Part shown: positions 1-9,997 of the stretch, one piece after another
Numbering within the stretch: the first letter of the stretch is position 1
Layout of the letters: every line of letters starts with the position of its first letter
Assembly: GCF_002803845.1 (NCBI RefSeq)
Contig: NZ_CP024985.1
Coordinates: forward strand, 496,001 to 560,000
Length of the DNA: 64,000 nucleotides
From: Streptomyces lavendulae subsp. lavendulae
Lineage (GTDB): Bacteria > Actinomycetota > Actinomycetes > Streptomycetales > Streptomycetaceae
Reading direction: 5' to 3'
The notes under the pieces: model-generated
Told to the model about the DNA's origin: nothing
What the model saw: the letters and a program-made list of their open reading frames with translations, nothing else
Databases searched by the model: none
Made by a program: the position numbers and the translations under genes

Positions 1-1910
1 CCGCCGCCGAGGGCGCCGCCCTCGCCGATGTCCTCGCCGCGCTGCCGTCCGGCCCCGACACGGACGTGTGGCTGCCCGCCGAGCGCGCCGGGCTGGTGCG
101 CCTCCAGGCCGACCGGATCAGCTTCCGCCACCCCCTGATCCGTTCCGCCATCTACGGCTCCGCCCCGTTCGCCGAGCGGCGCCGCGCCCACCTGGCGCTG
201 GCGGCCGTCCTCGGAGCCGATCCCGACCGGCGGGCCTGGCAGCTGTCCGCCGCCACGGTCGCCCCCGACCCGGCGGTCTCGGGCGAGCTGGAGGGCACCG
301 CCATGCGCGCCCTCAACCGGGGCGCCGTCGCCGAGACCGTGGCCGGACTCGTACGCTCCGCGCAGCTGAACCCCGTCGCGACCGAGCGGACCCGGCTGCT
401 GTCGACCGCGGCCTACGCGGCCGTCGTCGCGGGTGACACCGACCGGGCCGAGGTCCTCGCCGCCGAGGCCTCCCGCCTCGAAGTGGGCCCGGACGCGCTG
501 CGCTGGATATCGGCGCTCAGCGGCCTCGTCTCGATGCTGACCCTGCGGATGGAACGCGCCTTCGCGCTGGTGGTGCCCGACGAACTGCCCGGCTCGGCGC
601 AGATCGACGCGGGCGTGTCCACGATCGCCACCGGTATCGCCTACCACTCGGGGATCCCCGCCCAGCGGGAGCGGATCCGGCCCATGCTCGCGGCGCGCGC
701 CGACGACGACGGAATGGCGGCCCACCCCTTCCACCTGTGGGACACCGGGTGCACGGACCCGTTCGTCCACGGCGGGGCGATCCGCGCCCTGCTGCCCGCC
801 GTCACCGCCGCCCCCGGCCTGCTCCCCACCGAACGGCACACGCTGGGCGTCCTGTGCCTGCTGCTCGACGAGACGGAGACGGCCGTCGGTCTGCTGGGCG
901 AACTGGTCAATCCGCAGTGGGAGGACTCGGCCGACTTCCACGCCGGCACCACCGCCGCCGACCTGGCCTTCGCGAACCTCGACGCCGGCCGGTGGGCCGA
1001 CGCCCGCCTCGGTGTCGAGCGGCTCGCCGACCGGTTCCTCGCGGGCCGGCACACCCTCGGGCCCGCCCGCGCCCTGGCCGCGCTCGCCACCGTGTGCGCC
1101 CTCACCGGTACGCCCGAGACGGCCCTGCGCCACGCGGCGGCCGTCCTCGCGGTCACCGGGCCGGCCTGCGCGCTCGCCACCGTCGCCCGCGCCCACCGGG
1201 CCGCCGGGCTGGCGGCCACCGCCCTCGGCGACCACGTCGCGGCCCACCGCCACCTGCGGTCCCTGTACGACGGATCGGGGGCGCCGCTGCACTACCACCT
1301 GTCCTGCTACGGAGTCGGCGACCTCGTGGCCGCCGCCGTGCTCACCGGCCAGGCCGAGGAGGCCCGTACCGTGCTCGCCCGCGTCCATGCCGAGGTCGGG
1401 GACGGGGCCTCGGCGCGGTTGCGCCAGATCCTGCTGCGCGCCTCGGCGCTGCTCGCCGGACCGGCCGACGCCGGGCCGTACTTCCGGGAGGCGCTGGAGG
1501 ACCACGCGGGCGGGCGCTGGCCCTTCGAGCGCGGCCAGGTGTGGCTGGAGTACGGCGAATGGCTGCGCAGGCAGCGGCAGATCGCCGACGCCCGTGCGGC
1601 GCTGACGAAGGCCCGCGAGATCTTCGAGGGGCTCGGGGCCGGGTCCTGGGCGGCCCGCGCCGAGGCCGAACTGCGGGCGGCGGGCGTCGCCGTGGAGTCG
1701 GCCCGGCACAGCGCCCTGCGCTCCTTGACCCCGCAGCGGCAGCGGATCGTCCGCCTCGCCGCCCAGGGTCTGACCAACCGGGAGATCGGTGAGCGGCTGT
1801 TCCTCTCGCCGCGCACCGTGGGTACCCACCTCTACCAGGCCTTCCCCGTCCTCGGCGTGTCCGCGCGCAGCCAGCTGCGCGACGTCGTCGAGCAGGAACC
1901 GGGCGACTGA
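1..1910 (+). CDS. LuxR-family (LAL-type) transcriptional regulator, 5'-truncated
   Basis: The reading frame is open from the first bases of the window, so the N-terminus, where LAL regulators carry a P-loop ATPase, lies outside. What remains is an alanine/leucine-rich helical region of about 550 residues resembling the TPR-like sensor part of large ATP-binding LuxR regulators. It is followed by a C-terminal LuxR helix-turn-helix with the diagnostic stretch LTNREIGERLFLSPRTVGTH near the end. The protein is expected to be a cytoplasmic DNA-binding activator. No pathway can be named because the next gene downstream (an AraC regulator) is separately started. The ATG at 66 is internal and is not the true start. 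Confidence 0.85.
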   Translation, partial: AAEGAALADVLAALPSGPDTDVWLPAERAGLVRLQADRISFRHPLIRSAIYGSAPFAERRRAHLALAAVLGADPDRRAWQLSAATVAPDPAVSGELEGTAMRALNRGAVAETVAGLVRSAQLNPVATERTRLLSTAAYAAVVAGDTDRAEVLAAEASRLEVGPDALRWISALSGLVSMLTLRMERAFALVVPDELPGSAQIDAGVSTIATGIAYHSGIPAQRERIRPMLAARADDDGMAAHPFHLWDTGCTDPFVHGGAIRALLPAVTAAPGLLPTERHTLGVLCLLLDETETAVGLLGELVNPQWEDSADFHAGTTAADLAFANLDAGRWADARLGVERLADRFLAGRHTLGPARALAALATVCALTGTPETALRHAAAVLAVTGPACALATVARAHRAAGLAATALGDHVAAHRHLRSLYDGSGAPLHYHLSCYGVGDLVAAAVLTGQAEEARTVLARVHAEVGDGASARLRQILLRASALLAGPADAGPYFREALEDHAGGRWPFERGQVWLEYGEWLRRQRQIADARAALTKAREIFEGLGAGSWAARAEAELRAAGVAVESARHSALRSLTPQRQRIVRLAAQGLTNREIGERLFLSPRTVGTHLYQAFPVLGVSARSQLRDVVEQEPGD

Positions 1911-2005
1911 GGCGTCGACGACGTACGTCATGTGACGGATGGCCACGTCGGCGGCCGGCCCGAGAGTGGGAGCGGAACGACCGCACCGCAATCGGAGCCC
2001 CTCAC

Positions 2006-3007
2006 ATGTCCGTCGTACAGTCCATCCTGCCGCTGGCGCCCGGCGAACGCGCCGACTACTGGCACGACCTGGTGTCCGGTACCTTCGTCCCGCTCGACGT
2101 CCGCCTGCACGAGCCGGTGCCCTCGGCCGGGACGATCACCAGCCGGTGGCTCGGCCCGCTCCAGATCTCCGTGGTGGAGGCCGGGCCGCAGACGGTGGAC
2201 CGCAGTACGCGCCGGATCGCCCAGGGCGGCGGGGAGTACGTGACCGTCACCCTCCAGCACCGGGGAAGCGCCCGGCTCACCCAGGACGGCCGGCAGGCCC
2301 TGGTCCGGCCGGGGTCCTTCACCTGCTCGGACGCCGGACGGCCCTACCTGCGCGAGCAGCCGGAGGCCTTCCGCTTCACCGCCTTCCGGGTGCCCAAGCA
2401 GGCCCTGGGCGTCTCGGACGGTGATCTGCGGGCGGCCACCGGCACCCTGTTCAGCGGGACGTCGGGAACGTCCGCGCTGGTGGCCGGGTTCCTGCACCGG
2501 CTCGCCGAGCAGGCCGCCGGGCTCGACCCGTACACCGCCCACCAGCTCGCCCTGACCACCACCGACCTGCTGGCCGTACTGGTCCGCGAGCGGCGGGGCC
2601 GGTTGGATCCGCAGGCGCCGGAGCACGTACGGGGCATGCTGGCCCGCGTCCGGGAGTACGTCCTGCGGCACCTGGGCGACCCCGCTCTGTGCCCGGAGCG
2701 GATCGCGGCGGACCACCACGTGTCGGTGCGCTACCTGCACAAGCTCTTCCGCGCCGAGGGCACGACGGTGGGGCGCTGGATCCTGCGCGAACGGCTGGAG
2801 CGCTGCCGCCGGGAGCTGGCCCGTCCGGCCCCGGCGGCTCCGACGGTCGCGGCCGTCGCCCAGCGCTGGGGGTTCGTCAGTCCCTCGCACTTCAGCCGTG
2901 CCTTCCGCGCCGCCTACGGCATGGCGCCGCGCGACTGGCAGGCCGCCGCCGGCCTCCGGCAGGCCGGGGCCGCCGGGGGCGGCGCGGCCGGCCAGGACCT
3001 CGCCTGA
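2006..3007 (+). CDS. AraC-family transcriptional regulator
   Basis: A 333-residue protein. Residues 1-190 match the AraC-binding-like domain that Streptomyces regulators of this size carry (start MSVVQSILPLAPGERADYW). The C-terminal 110 residues form a double helix-turn-helix AraC/XylS domain with the signature WGFVSPSHFSRAFRAAYGMAP. The ATG has a modest ribosome site (CGGAG) upstream. It ends 30 bp before a convergent transporter gene. Such proteins are one-component regulators of nearby or distant catabolic genes; the effector cannot be read from sequence. The adjacent amidohydrolase/esterase operon is a plausible but unproven target. Confidence 0.9.
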   Translation: MSVVQSILPLAPGERADYWHDLVSGTFVPLDVRLHEPVPSAGTITSRWLGPLQISVVEAGPQTVDRSTRRIAQGGGEYVTVTLQHRGSARLTQDGRQALVRPGSFTCSDAGRPYLREQPEAFRFTAFRVPKQALGVSDGDLRAATGTLFSGTSGTSALVAGFLHRLAEQAAGLDPYTAHQLALTTTDLLAVLVRERRGRLDPQAPEHVRGMLARVREYVLRHLGDPALCPERIAADHHVSVRYLHKLFRAEGTTVGRWILRERLERCRRELARPAPAAPTVAAVAQRWGFVSPSHFSRAFRAAYGMAPRDWQAAAGLRQAGAAGGGAAGQDLA

Positions 3008-3037
3008 CCGGCCGGGACCCGGTCGGGGCGCGGCGGG

Positions 3038-3757
3038 TCACAGGGTGCGGCGTACGCCCGCCTGCCGCTCGATGTTGCGCAGTTGCACGGCGAGGTCGCC
3101 CTCCACGGCGTGGTGTGCCGGTCCGCTGCGGCCGATCGGCAGCACCTCCTCGCCGCGCATGTCCTCCAGCATCAGCGCGAACGCCGCGTACGTGGCTACG
3201 AGCGCCACCACGATCCCCAGGGCCCCCGCCGTGTGCGTCAGCCATGCGGCGCCGGTGAGACCGCCCAGGCCGGTGGCCGCCCAGCGGGGCAGGGAGACCA
3301 CCAGGACCAGCCACAGGGCCCGCTTGGGCCGCGTCACGGCCGCCATGAGCGCCCCGAAACACAGGAACGCCAGGTTGAACACGCCGAGCACCCGGGGCCC
3401 GCCGTGCGCGCCGCTGCCCATCACGAGGGCGTACGCGAGCCAGCTGCCGGCGAAGGTGCCCATCAGGGTGGCCGCGATCACGTCACGGGCCCCGAAGGCC
3501 AGTGCGCTGACGAGGAGTTGCAGGGCGAAGGCGGGCAGGACGCACAGTGCCACGGCCCGCCGGTCGGCGGGCCCCAGGAGGCCCAGTTGCAGGCAGCCCG
3601 TCATCACGGAGGCGATGGCCACCGTGAAGAAGCCCAGGGGCATCGGCGAGGCGATGGGCCGCAGGGTGATCCGGGTCATCGCCCGCAGGTCCGGCTCGAA
3701 GCGGCGCCCCGCCCCGGGAGCGGGTCCGGGGGCGTCGGCGGCGGGGTCGGTGCTCAT
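3038..3757 (-). CDS. GPR1/FUN34/YaaH-type acetate/succinate transporter family protein
   Basis: About 239 residues. The chosen ATG at 3757 has a GGAGGA ribosome site in the 17-bp gap after the amidohydrolase; longer frames upstream run through that gene. After a hydrophilic N-terminus come about six membrane segments (GFFTVAIASVMTGCLQLGLL, VIAATLMGTFAGSWLAYALV, VLGVFNLAFLCFGALMAAV and others). The motif SPMPLGFFTVA resembles the NPAPLGL signature of the acetate-uptake family. It is probably an inner-membrane carrier of small organic acids produced by the upstream hydrolases. The substrate is inferred only. Confidence 0.7.
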   Translation of the reverse strand: MSTDPAADAPGPAPGAGRRFEPDLRAMTRITLRPIASPMPLGFFTVAIASVMTGCLQLGLLGPADRRAVALCVLPAFALQLLVSALAFGARDVIAATLMGTFAGSWLAYALVMGSGAHGGPRVLGVFNLAFLCFGALMAAVTRPKRALWLVLVVSLPRWAATGLGGLTGAAWLTHTAGALGIVVALVATYAAFALMLEDMRGEEVLPIGRSGPAHHAVEGDLAVQLRNIERQAGVRRTL

Positions 3758-3774
3758 CTGCTCGTCCTCCTCGT

Positions 3775-5670
3775 TCAGTGCGACAGGCACGGGTCGACGG
3801 GGTACGCCGGACCCGGCGCGGGCCCGGCACCGGATCGGGCGGCCCGCCAGGCGCGGTGCCGTTCGGACTCGGCCACGAACTCGGCCACGGCGTCGGCCTG
3901 ACCGGCGCCGTCGCTGCGGGCGTATCCGCCGAAGTGGGCCACCGGGCTCCACGCCGGGGAGACCGGCGGTGCGGCCTCCTCCAGGCCCGCGTACTCGGCC
4001 GCGGCGTGCACGATGCGCCCGCCGACCACCGTGAGCACCGATTCGATGTCCGGGATGACCTCCTCGGGCACGGTGAGGTAGTCCTGTGAGAGCACGGCGA
4101 GGTCCGCGTAACAGCCCTCGCGCAGTACGCCCTTGACGTCCTCCTCGCCGGTCAGCCGGGCCCCGCCCCGGGTGTACAGGCCGAGCGCCTCCTGCCGGTC
4201 GAGCAGCTCCGCGGGCGGGCGCAGCGCCGTCCCGCCGACCGTGCGCCCGGTCACCAGCCAGTGCAGCGCCACCCACGGGTTGTACGAGGACACCCGCGTG
4301 GCGTCCGTCCCCGCGGCCACCGTCAGCCCCCGGTCGAGCATGGCGCGCACCGGCGGCGTACGGGAGGCGGCCGCGGCGCCGTAGCGGTCGAGGAAGACGC
4401 CGCCCTGGAAGGACATCCGGTTCTGTACGGACAGCGAGCCGCCGAGGGCGGCGATCCGGTCGAGGCTGTCGTCGCGTACCGTCTCGGCGTGGTCGAAGAG
4501 CCAGCGGTTCCCGGCGGGGAAGAGTCCCTCGGCGGCGAGCTTCTCGAAGACCGCCAGATCACGGCGGATGGTCTCGTCGTAGGTGGCGTGCAGCCGAAAG
4601 CCCCAGCCGTTCTCCATCAGCAGCCGCACCGCCTGCTCGAACTCGGCCTCGTAGTCGTCGGCGAGATCGGGCCGCGGCTCGGCGAAGTTCTCGAAGTCGG
4701 CTGCCGCCCAGGTGAGGTTCTCGCCCGCGCCGGCCAGGCGCAGCCACTCGTCCCCGTCTCCGGGCCGGACGGTCTGCGTCCAGCGGCGCAGGTCGGCCAG
4801 CTCCTGGCCGGCCGTCTGCGGGAAGAGGTAGTAGGAGATGCGCAGGGACAGTTCGCCGGTGCGGGCCAGGTCGACGACGGTGGCGTAGTCCTCGGGGAAG
4901 TTCTGGAAGCCGCCGGCGGCGTCGAGCGCCGAGGTGAGGCCGAACCGGTTGAGCTCCCGCAGGAAGTGGACGGTCGAGGTGCGCCGGTCGGCCTCGTCCA
5001 GCCGCGGGGCCCGTGCGAGGGTGGAGTAGAGCACGAGGGCGCCGGGCGCCGCCAGCAGCACCCCGGTCGGTTCCCCGTCCCGGCCGCGGACGATCTGCCC
5101 GCCGCGCGGGTCGGGGGTGTCCCGGGTGAACCCGGCGGCGCGGACGGCGGCCCGGTTCATGAGGGCCGACTGGTACAGGTGCAGGACGAAGACCGGGGTG
5201 TCGGGGGCCGCCGCGTTCAGCTCGGCGACCGTCGGCATGCGGCGCTCGGCGAACTGTTCGGGGGTCCAGCCGCCGACGACGCGGATCCACTGCCCCTTGG
5301 GCGTGCGGCCGGCCTGCTCGCGCAGCATGGCCAGGGCGCGGCGCAGGCTGCGGACCCCGTCCCAGCGCAGTTCCAGCACGTAGTTCAGGCCGCCGCGGAT
5401 GACGTGCAGGTGCGAGTCGTTCAGGCCGGGGACCACCCGGCGGCCGAGCGCGTCGACCACGCGGGTGGCGGGGCCGACGAGCCCGGCGAGGTCGTGGTCG
5501 TCCCCCAGGGCCAGGATCCGGCCGTCGCGGACGGCCACGGCCCCGGCCGCGGGGCGGCCGGGGTCCCCGGTGAACACCTTGGCGTTGCGGACCACGAGGT
5601 CCGCGGTGCCAGGGTGCTGCTCCGGGGACGAGGCTATGCCGGCCACCGGCATGCCGGCGGTGGCCCTCAT
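3775..5670 (-). CDS. Amidohydrolase family protein (YtcJ / N-substituted formamide deformylase-like)
   Basis: A 631-residue metal-dependent hydrolase of the Amidohydro_3 group. It opens with the usual small beta-sandwich (TADLVVRNAKVFTGD, then VVPGLNDSHLHVIRGG, where the HxH supplies metal ligands) and continues with a TIM barrel. It includes the downstream His motif FDHAETV and the GTDATRVSSYNPW stretch with the catalytic aspartate. The C-terminal extension is typical of YtcJ proteins. The start ATG overlaps the stop of the upstream esterase (ATGA), which indicates translational coupling. It probably hydrolyses a C-N bond of an amide or formamide; the natural substrate is unknown. Confidence 0.85.
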   Translation of the reverse strand: MRATAGMPVAGIASSPEQHPGTADLVVRNAKVFTGDPGRPAAGAVAVRDGRILALGDDHDLAGLVGPATRVVDALGRRVVPGLNDSHLHVIRGGLNYVLELRWDGVRSLRRALAMLREQAGRTPKGQWIRVVGGWTPEQFAERRMPTVAELNAAAPDTPVFVLHLYQSALMNRAAVRAAGFTRDTPDPRGGQIVRGRDGEPTGVLLAAPGALVLYSTLARAPRLDEADRRTSTVHFLRELNRFGLTSALDAAGGFQNFPEDYATVVDLARTGELSLRISYYLFPQTAGQELADLRRWTQTVRPGDGDEWLRLAGAGENLTWAAADFENFAEPRPDLADDYEAEFEQAVRLLMENGWGFRLHATYDETIRRDLAVFEKLAAEGLFPAGNRWLFDHAETVRDDSLDRIAALGGSLSVQNRMSFQGGVFLDRYGAAAASRTPPVRAMLDRGLTVAAGTDATRVSSYNPWVALHWLVTGRTVGGTALRPPAELLDRQEALGLYTRGGARLTGEEDVKGVLREGCYADLAVLSQDYLTVPEEVIPDIESVLTVVGGRIVHAAAEYAGLEEAAPPVSPAWSPVAHFGGYARSDGAGQADAVAEFVAESERHRAWRAARSGAGPAPGPAYPVDPCLSH

Positions 5671-6620
5671 GCCAGGGCCTCCCGCAGGGTGTCGGTGGCG
5701 AGCCGCAGGGCCAGGCGGGCGGCCCGGGTGTCGCGCAGCGCGTCGAGCATCACGAAGTCGTGGATGGTGCCCAGGGCGCGCAGTGCGGTGACCGGGACGC
5801 CGGCCTCCCGGAGGCGGGCGGCGTACGCCTCGCCCTCGTCGCGCAGGACGTCGGCCTCGGCGGTGATGACGAGCGCGGGCGGCAGGCCGGTGAGCTGTTC
5901 GGTGGTGGCGCGCAGCGGTGAGGCGGTGACCTGGGCGCGCTCGGTCTCGTCGGTCGTGTACTGGTCCCAGAACCAGCGCATGGCGTCGCGGCGCAGGAAG
6001 TAGCCCTCGGCGAAGTCCTCGTAGGAGGCGGTGTCGAAGGAGGCGTCGGTGACGGGGTAGAAGAGCACCTGCGCGAGCAGACGCACGTCGCCGCGTTCCT
6101 TGGCCATCAGGGTCAGTGCGGCGCTCATGTTGCCGCCGACGGAGTCACCGGCGACGGCGATCCGGGCGGGGTCGAGGTCGTGGGCCGCGCCCTCGGCGGT
6201 GATCCAGCGGGCGACCGCGTAGCTCTGTTCGATGGCGACGGGGTAGCGGGCCTCGGGCGAGCGGTCGTACTCGGGGAAGACCACGGCGGCGTGCGCGCCG
6301 ACGGCGAGTTCGCGCACCAGGCGGTCGTGGGTGTGGGCGTCGCCGAACACCCAGCCGGCGCCGTGGATGTAGAGGATCACGGGCAGCGTTCCGGTGGCGC
6401 CGCGCGGGCGGACGATCCGGGTGCGGACCTCGCCGGTGGGGCCGCCGGGTACGACGGTCCACTCGTCGTCCACGGGCGGCAGGGCGAAGCCCTCCCCGCT
6501 CTGTACGCCGTCCACGGCCTTGCGGCCTTCGGCGACGGGGATCTCGTAGAGGAAGGGCGGCTTCGCGGTGGCGTCGGCGAAGGCCTGGGCGGCGCCTTCC
6601 AGCACCGGTCGGTTCGGCAT
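5667..6620 (-). CDS. Alpha/beta-hydrolase esterase (hormone-sensitive-lipase family)
   Basis: About 317 residues. The ATG at 6620 is preferred over the one at 6641 because an AGGAG ribosome site lies between the two. The oxyanion-hole motif HGAGW and the nucleophile motif GDSVGGN place it in the HSL/acetyl esterase group. A C-terminal ITAEADVLRDEGEAYA segment carries the catalytic Asp, and GTIHDF the His. It is cytoplasmic with no signal peptide. It sits 121 bp after the haloperoxidase-like gene and overlaps the amidohydrolase, so it probably acts in the same short catabolic route. Confidence 0.88.
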   Translation of the reverse strand: MPNRPVLEGAAQAFADATAKPPFLYEIPVAEGRKAVDGVQSGEGFALPPVDDEWTVVPGGPTGEVRTRIVRPRGATGTLPVILYIHGAGWVFGDAHTHDRLVRELAVGAHAAVVFPEYDRSPEARYPVAIEQSYAVARWITAEGAAHDLDPARIAVAGDSVGGNMSAALTLMAKERGDVRLLAQVLFYPVTDASFDTASYEDFAEGYFLRRDAMRWFWDQYTTDETERAQVTASPLRATTEQLTGLPPALVITAEADVLRDEGEAYAARLREAGVPVTALRALGTIHDFVMLDALRDTRAARLALRLATDTLREALA

Positions 6621-6741
6621 GGGGACTCCTTCGTTCGTCATCGGGTGGGATGGGATGAGGTGAGCGGACGGGGCCCAGGATCGTGCCGGTGGCCGCTCCC
6701 GGGCGGGAGAGGGCCACCGGCACGCCGGGGCAGGGGCCCGC

Positions 6742-7620
<879 letters not shown>

Positions 7621-8112
7621 TCAGGCGGCCGGGGCGCGGTGCAGGGCGAGCCGGGCGAGGAGCCCGCTGCCGAGGCCGGCGGCGAGCACGGGGGCCGTCC
7701 ACCACACGGGGTGGGGGGTCAGGCCCAGCGCCCGGTCGAGGGACCAGGCCCCGGGGCCGGTCGCGGTGAGGGCGGCGGCGGTGCCGATCAGCACGAGGGG
7801 GTACTCGTAGCCGTCGTTCTGCACCCACAGCCCGTTCGGCCACTTCACGGTGAGGGCCACCGTCATGACCCCGATGGCCCCGGTCGCGGCGAGCGGGGTC
7901 AGCAGTCCGGCGGCCAGCAGCAGTCCGGAGCCGATCTGGCCGCCGCCGGCGGCGAGGGCGGTCAGGGCCCCGCCGCGGAACCCGTCGGCCCGGAACTCCC
8001 GGGTGCCCCCGTCGAGGCCCTTGCCGCCGAGGTGCGTGCTGATCTTCTGTACTCCGTGGCCGGCGATGAGCAGGCCCACCAGCAGCCGCAGGATGAGGAG
8101 TCCGGCGTCCAA
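7621..8112 (-). CDS. DoxX-family membrane protein
   Basis: About 163 residues with four predicted membrane spans. The beginning LDAGLLILRLLVGLLIAGHGVQK is the classic DoxX N-terminus, followed by RADGFRGG and ALTVKWPNGLW. No ATG or GTG fits. A TTG at 8112 gives the standard family start only 5 bp after the stop of the YcaC-like gene, and no clear ribosome site is seen, so translation is probably coupled. DoxX proteins are membrane components linked to sulfur-redox or oxidative stress; here the role is unknown. Confidence 0.75.
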   Translation of the reverse strand: MDAGLLILRLLVGLLIAGHGVQKISTHLGGKGLDGGTREFRADGFRGGALTALAAGGGQIGSGLLLAAGLLTPLAATGAIGVMTVALTVKWPNGLWVQNDGYEYPLVLIGTAAALTATGPGAWSLDRALGLTPHPVWWTAPVLAAGLGSGLLARLALHRAPAA

Positions 8113-8117
8113 GGAGG

Positions 8118-8780
8118 TCAGCCGGCCGCGTGCGCGCCGATGACGGACTGCGCGTACACCACGCCGAGGCCGTAGGCCCCCGCGTGCTCCTTGACGATGT
8201 CCATGACGGCGCCGTAGGTCTCCTGGCGGGCCCAGTCGCGCTGGAGCTCCAGCAGGACCTGCACCCAGGTGACCGGCACCGCGCCGGCGGCGATCATCCG
8301 CTGGAGGGCGTGCTCGTGGGCGGCGGGGCTCACGCCGCCGGAGGCGTCGGTGACGACGTACACCTCGTAGCCCTGTTCCAGGGCGGACAGGGCGGGCAGG
8401 ACGAGGCAGACCTCGGTCCACAGGCCGGACAGGACGATCTTCCGGCGGCCGGTGGCACGGACCGCCTCGACCAGCGCATCGTCCTCCCAGGCGTTCATGC
8501 TGGTGCGGTCCACGGGCTTCTGCTCCGGGAACACGGCGGCGAGCCGGGGCAGGAGGGGGCCGGAGAAGGACTCGGCGGCGACCGTGGTCAGGACGGCGGG
8601 CACGTCGAAGGCCCGGGCCGCCTTGGCGAGGCCGACCGTGCTGTTGATGATGGCGCCGCGGTCACCGCTGCCGGTGCCGAAGAACATCTGCGGCTGGTGG
8701 TCGATGAAGAGCATGACGCAGTTGTCGGGGGTGAGCAGGTCGGCGCTGGGGGCGGCGTGCACCTGGGTGATGTCGAACAC
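8118..8780 (-). CDS. Isochorismatase-family cysteine hydrolase (YcaC-like)
   Basis: A 220-residue protein. The GTG start at 8780 follows a GAGAGGA ribosome site. Cysteine-hydrolase motifs are visible: CVMLFIDHQPQMFF (catalytic Asp), a lysine in RRKIVLSGLWTEVC and the nucleophilic Cys in that same WTEVC. The wording is closer to E. coli YcaC than to true isochorismatase, and YcaC substrates remain undefined. It is the first gene of the minus-strand run with DoxX, the haloperoxidase-like enzyme, esterase and amidohydrolase. The divergent-looking space upstream (8781-8965) holds its presumed promoter. Confidence 0.87.
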   Translation of the reverse strand: MFDITQVHAAPSADLLTPDNCVMLFIDHQPQMFFGTGSGDRGAIINSTVGLAKAARAFDVPAVLTTVAAESFSGPLLPRLAAVFPEQKPVDRTSMNAWEDDALVEAVRATGRRKIVLSGLWTEVCLVLPALSALEQGYEVYVVTDASGGVSPAAHEHALQRMIAAGAVPVTWVQVLLELQRDWARQETYGAVMDIVKEHAGAYGLGVVYAQSVIGAHAAG

Positions 8781-8965
8781 GGGAACGTCCTCTCGCTGAA
8801 CGGGGTGGAGGGACCGCAACGGTCGTGGGGTCCGGCCACCCGGCCGGGGTGACCGGCACTCCTCGAACGTAGATCCGTCCGGCCGGGGCGAGTTGACCCA
8901 GCGCGCCCGGCCCCTTGCCCCCGCGTGCACCGCCCGGTCGGGCCGTCCCGTGCGGGCCGTCCGGC

Positions 8966-9823
8966 TCAGGTCAGCGGTGCCCCGGTGCGCGGCGGCGCGT
9001 GGCCTGTGCGTGTGGCGTGGAGGCTGCCGAGCAGGGCGAGGCCCCGGTCGCTGGGACTGTCCGGTTCCGCGTGGTAGATCACGAGCTGCTGGCCCGGGGC
9101 TCCGCGTACGTCGAAGGACTGGTACGCGAGCGAGAGGGGGCCGACCTCGGGGTGGACGAGCTCCTTCGCCTCGTGGGTCTTGCCGCCGACGGTATGCGCC
9201 GGCCACAGCGCGGCGAACTCCTCGCTCTCCGCGAGCAGGACGTCCAGCACCTCGCGCAGGCGCGGGTAGTGCGGTTCGAGACCGGCCGCGTGGCGCAGCT
9301 CGGCGGCGACCGCCCCGGCCGCCCGGTGCCATCGCGCGTGGAAGGCGCGCCCGGCGGGATCGAGGAAGGTCATGAGGGCGAGGTTGTCGGCGGTCCGGAA
9401 CGGCGAGAAGAGCGCCTCGGCGAGGGCGTTGGCGGCCAGCAGGTCCAGCGCCGGGTTGAGGACGAACGCGGGGGTGTGCGGGCAGCCGTCCAGCAGGCGG
9501 CGCAGCTGGGGCGCGACCGTCTCCCGCGGCCGTGCCCGGTCGCGCCGCGGCCCGCCGTCCGCCAGCCGGTACAGGTGGGCGAGCCCCTCGCGGTCCAGGC
9601 GCAGGGCGGCCCCGATCGCGTCGAGGATCTGCGCCGAGGGGCCGCGCTCGCGGCCCTGTTCCAGGCGGGCGTAGTAGTCGCCGTTCATCCCGGCGAGGAC
9701 CGCCACCTCCTCCCGGCGCAGCCCCGCCACCCTGCGGCGGCCGTGGGAGGGGAGCCCCACGTCACCCGGCGTCAGCCGTGCGCGGCGGGCCCGGAGGAAG
9801 TCACCGAGGTCGTTGCTGCTCAT
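8966..9823 (-). CDS. XRE-family regulator with MmyB-like ligand-binding domain
   Basis: A 285-residue protein. An N-terminal helix-turn-helix (RRRVAGLRREEVAVLAGMNGDYYARLEQGRERG) is followed by an MmyB-type PAS-like sensor domain. That domain contains NPALDLLAANALAEALF and ends with the PLSLAYQSFDVRGAPGQQLVIYHAEP motif usual for this family. The ATG has a GGGGAG ribosome site. It is divergent from the SDR gene starting at 9998. In Streptomyces this XRE-MmyB type very commonly represses a divergent SDR, so the 175-bp intergenic space is the likely operator. The ligand, perhaps a fatty acid or redox metabolite, is unknown. Confidence 0.9.
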   Translation of the reverse strand: MSSNDLGDFLRARRARLTPGDVGLPSHGRRRVAGLRREEVAVLAGMNGDYYARLEQGRERGPSAQILDAIGAALRLDREGLAHLYRLADGGPRRDRARPRETVAPQLRRLLDGCPHTPAFVLNPALDLLAANALAEALFSPFRTADNLALMTFLDPAGRAFHARWHRAAGAVAAELRHAAGLEPHYPRLREVLDVLLAESEEFAALWPAHTVGGKTHEAKELVHPEVGPLSLAYQSFDVRGAPGQQLVIYHAEPDSPSDRGLALLGSLHATRTGHAPPRTGAPLT

Positions 9824-9997
9824 CTCCCCAGGCTAGACCGGGCCCGTGCGGCGAGCCTGGGTGCGCCGTACCCCGGCACGGACCGTCCTGGCCCGGCCCC
9901 CGGCCGCCGCAGCAGACTCCGGGAACACGACCCCGTACGAGCCCTCCGGCCCCTCGACTCCGTTGCTCCGTACGGGACTTATCCGGAAGGAACAGGA

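Noticed and set aside
2996..3037. Possible terminator between the AraC and transporter genes
   Set aside because: Only a 6-bp stem with a poor loop is present, too weak to call.
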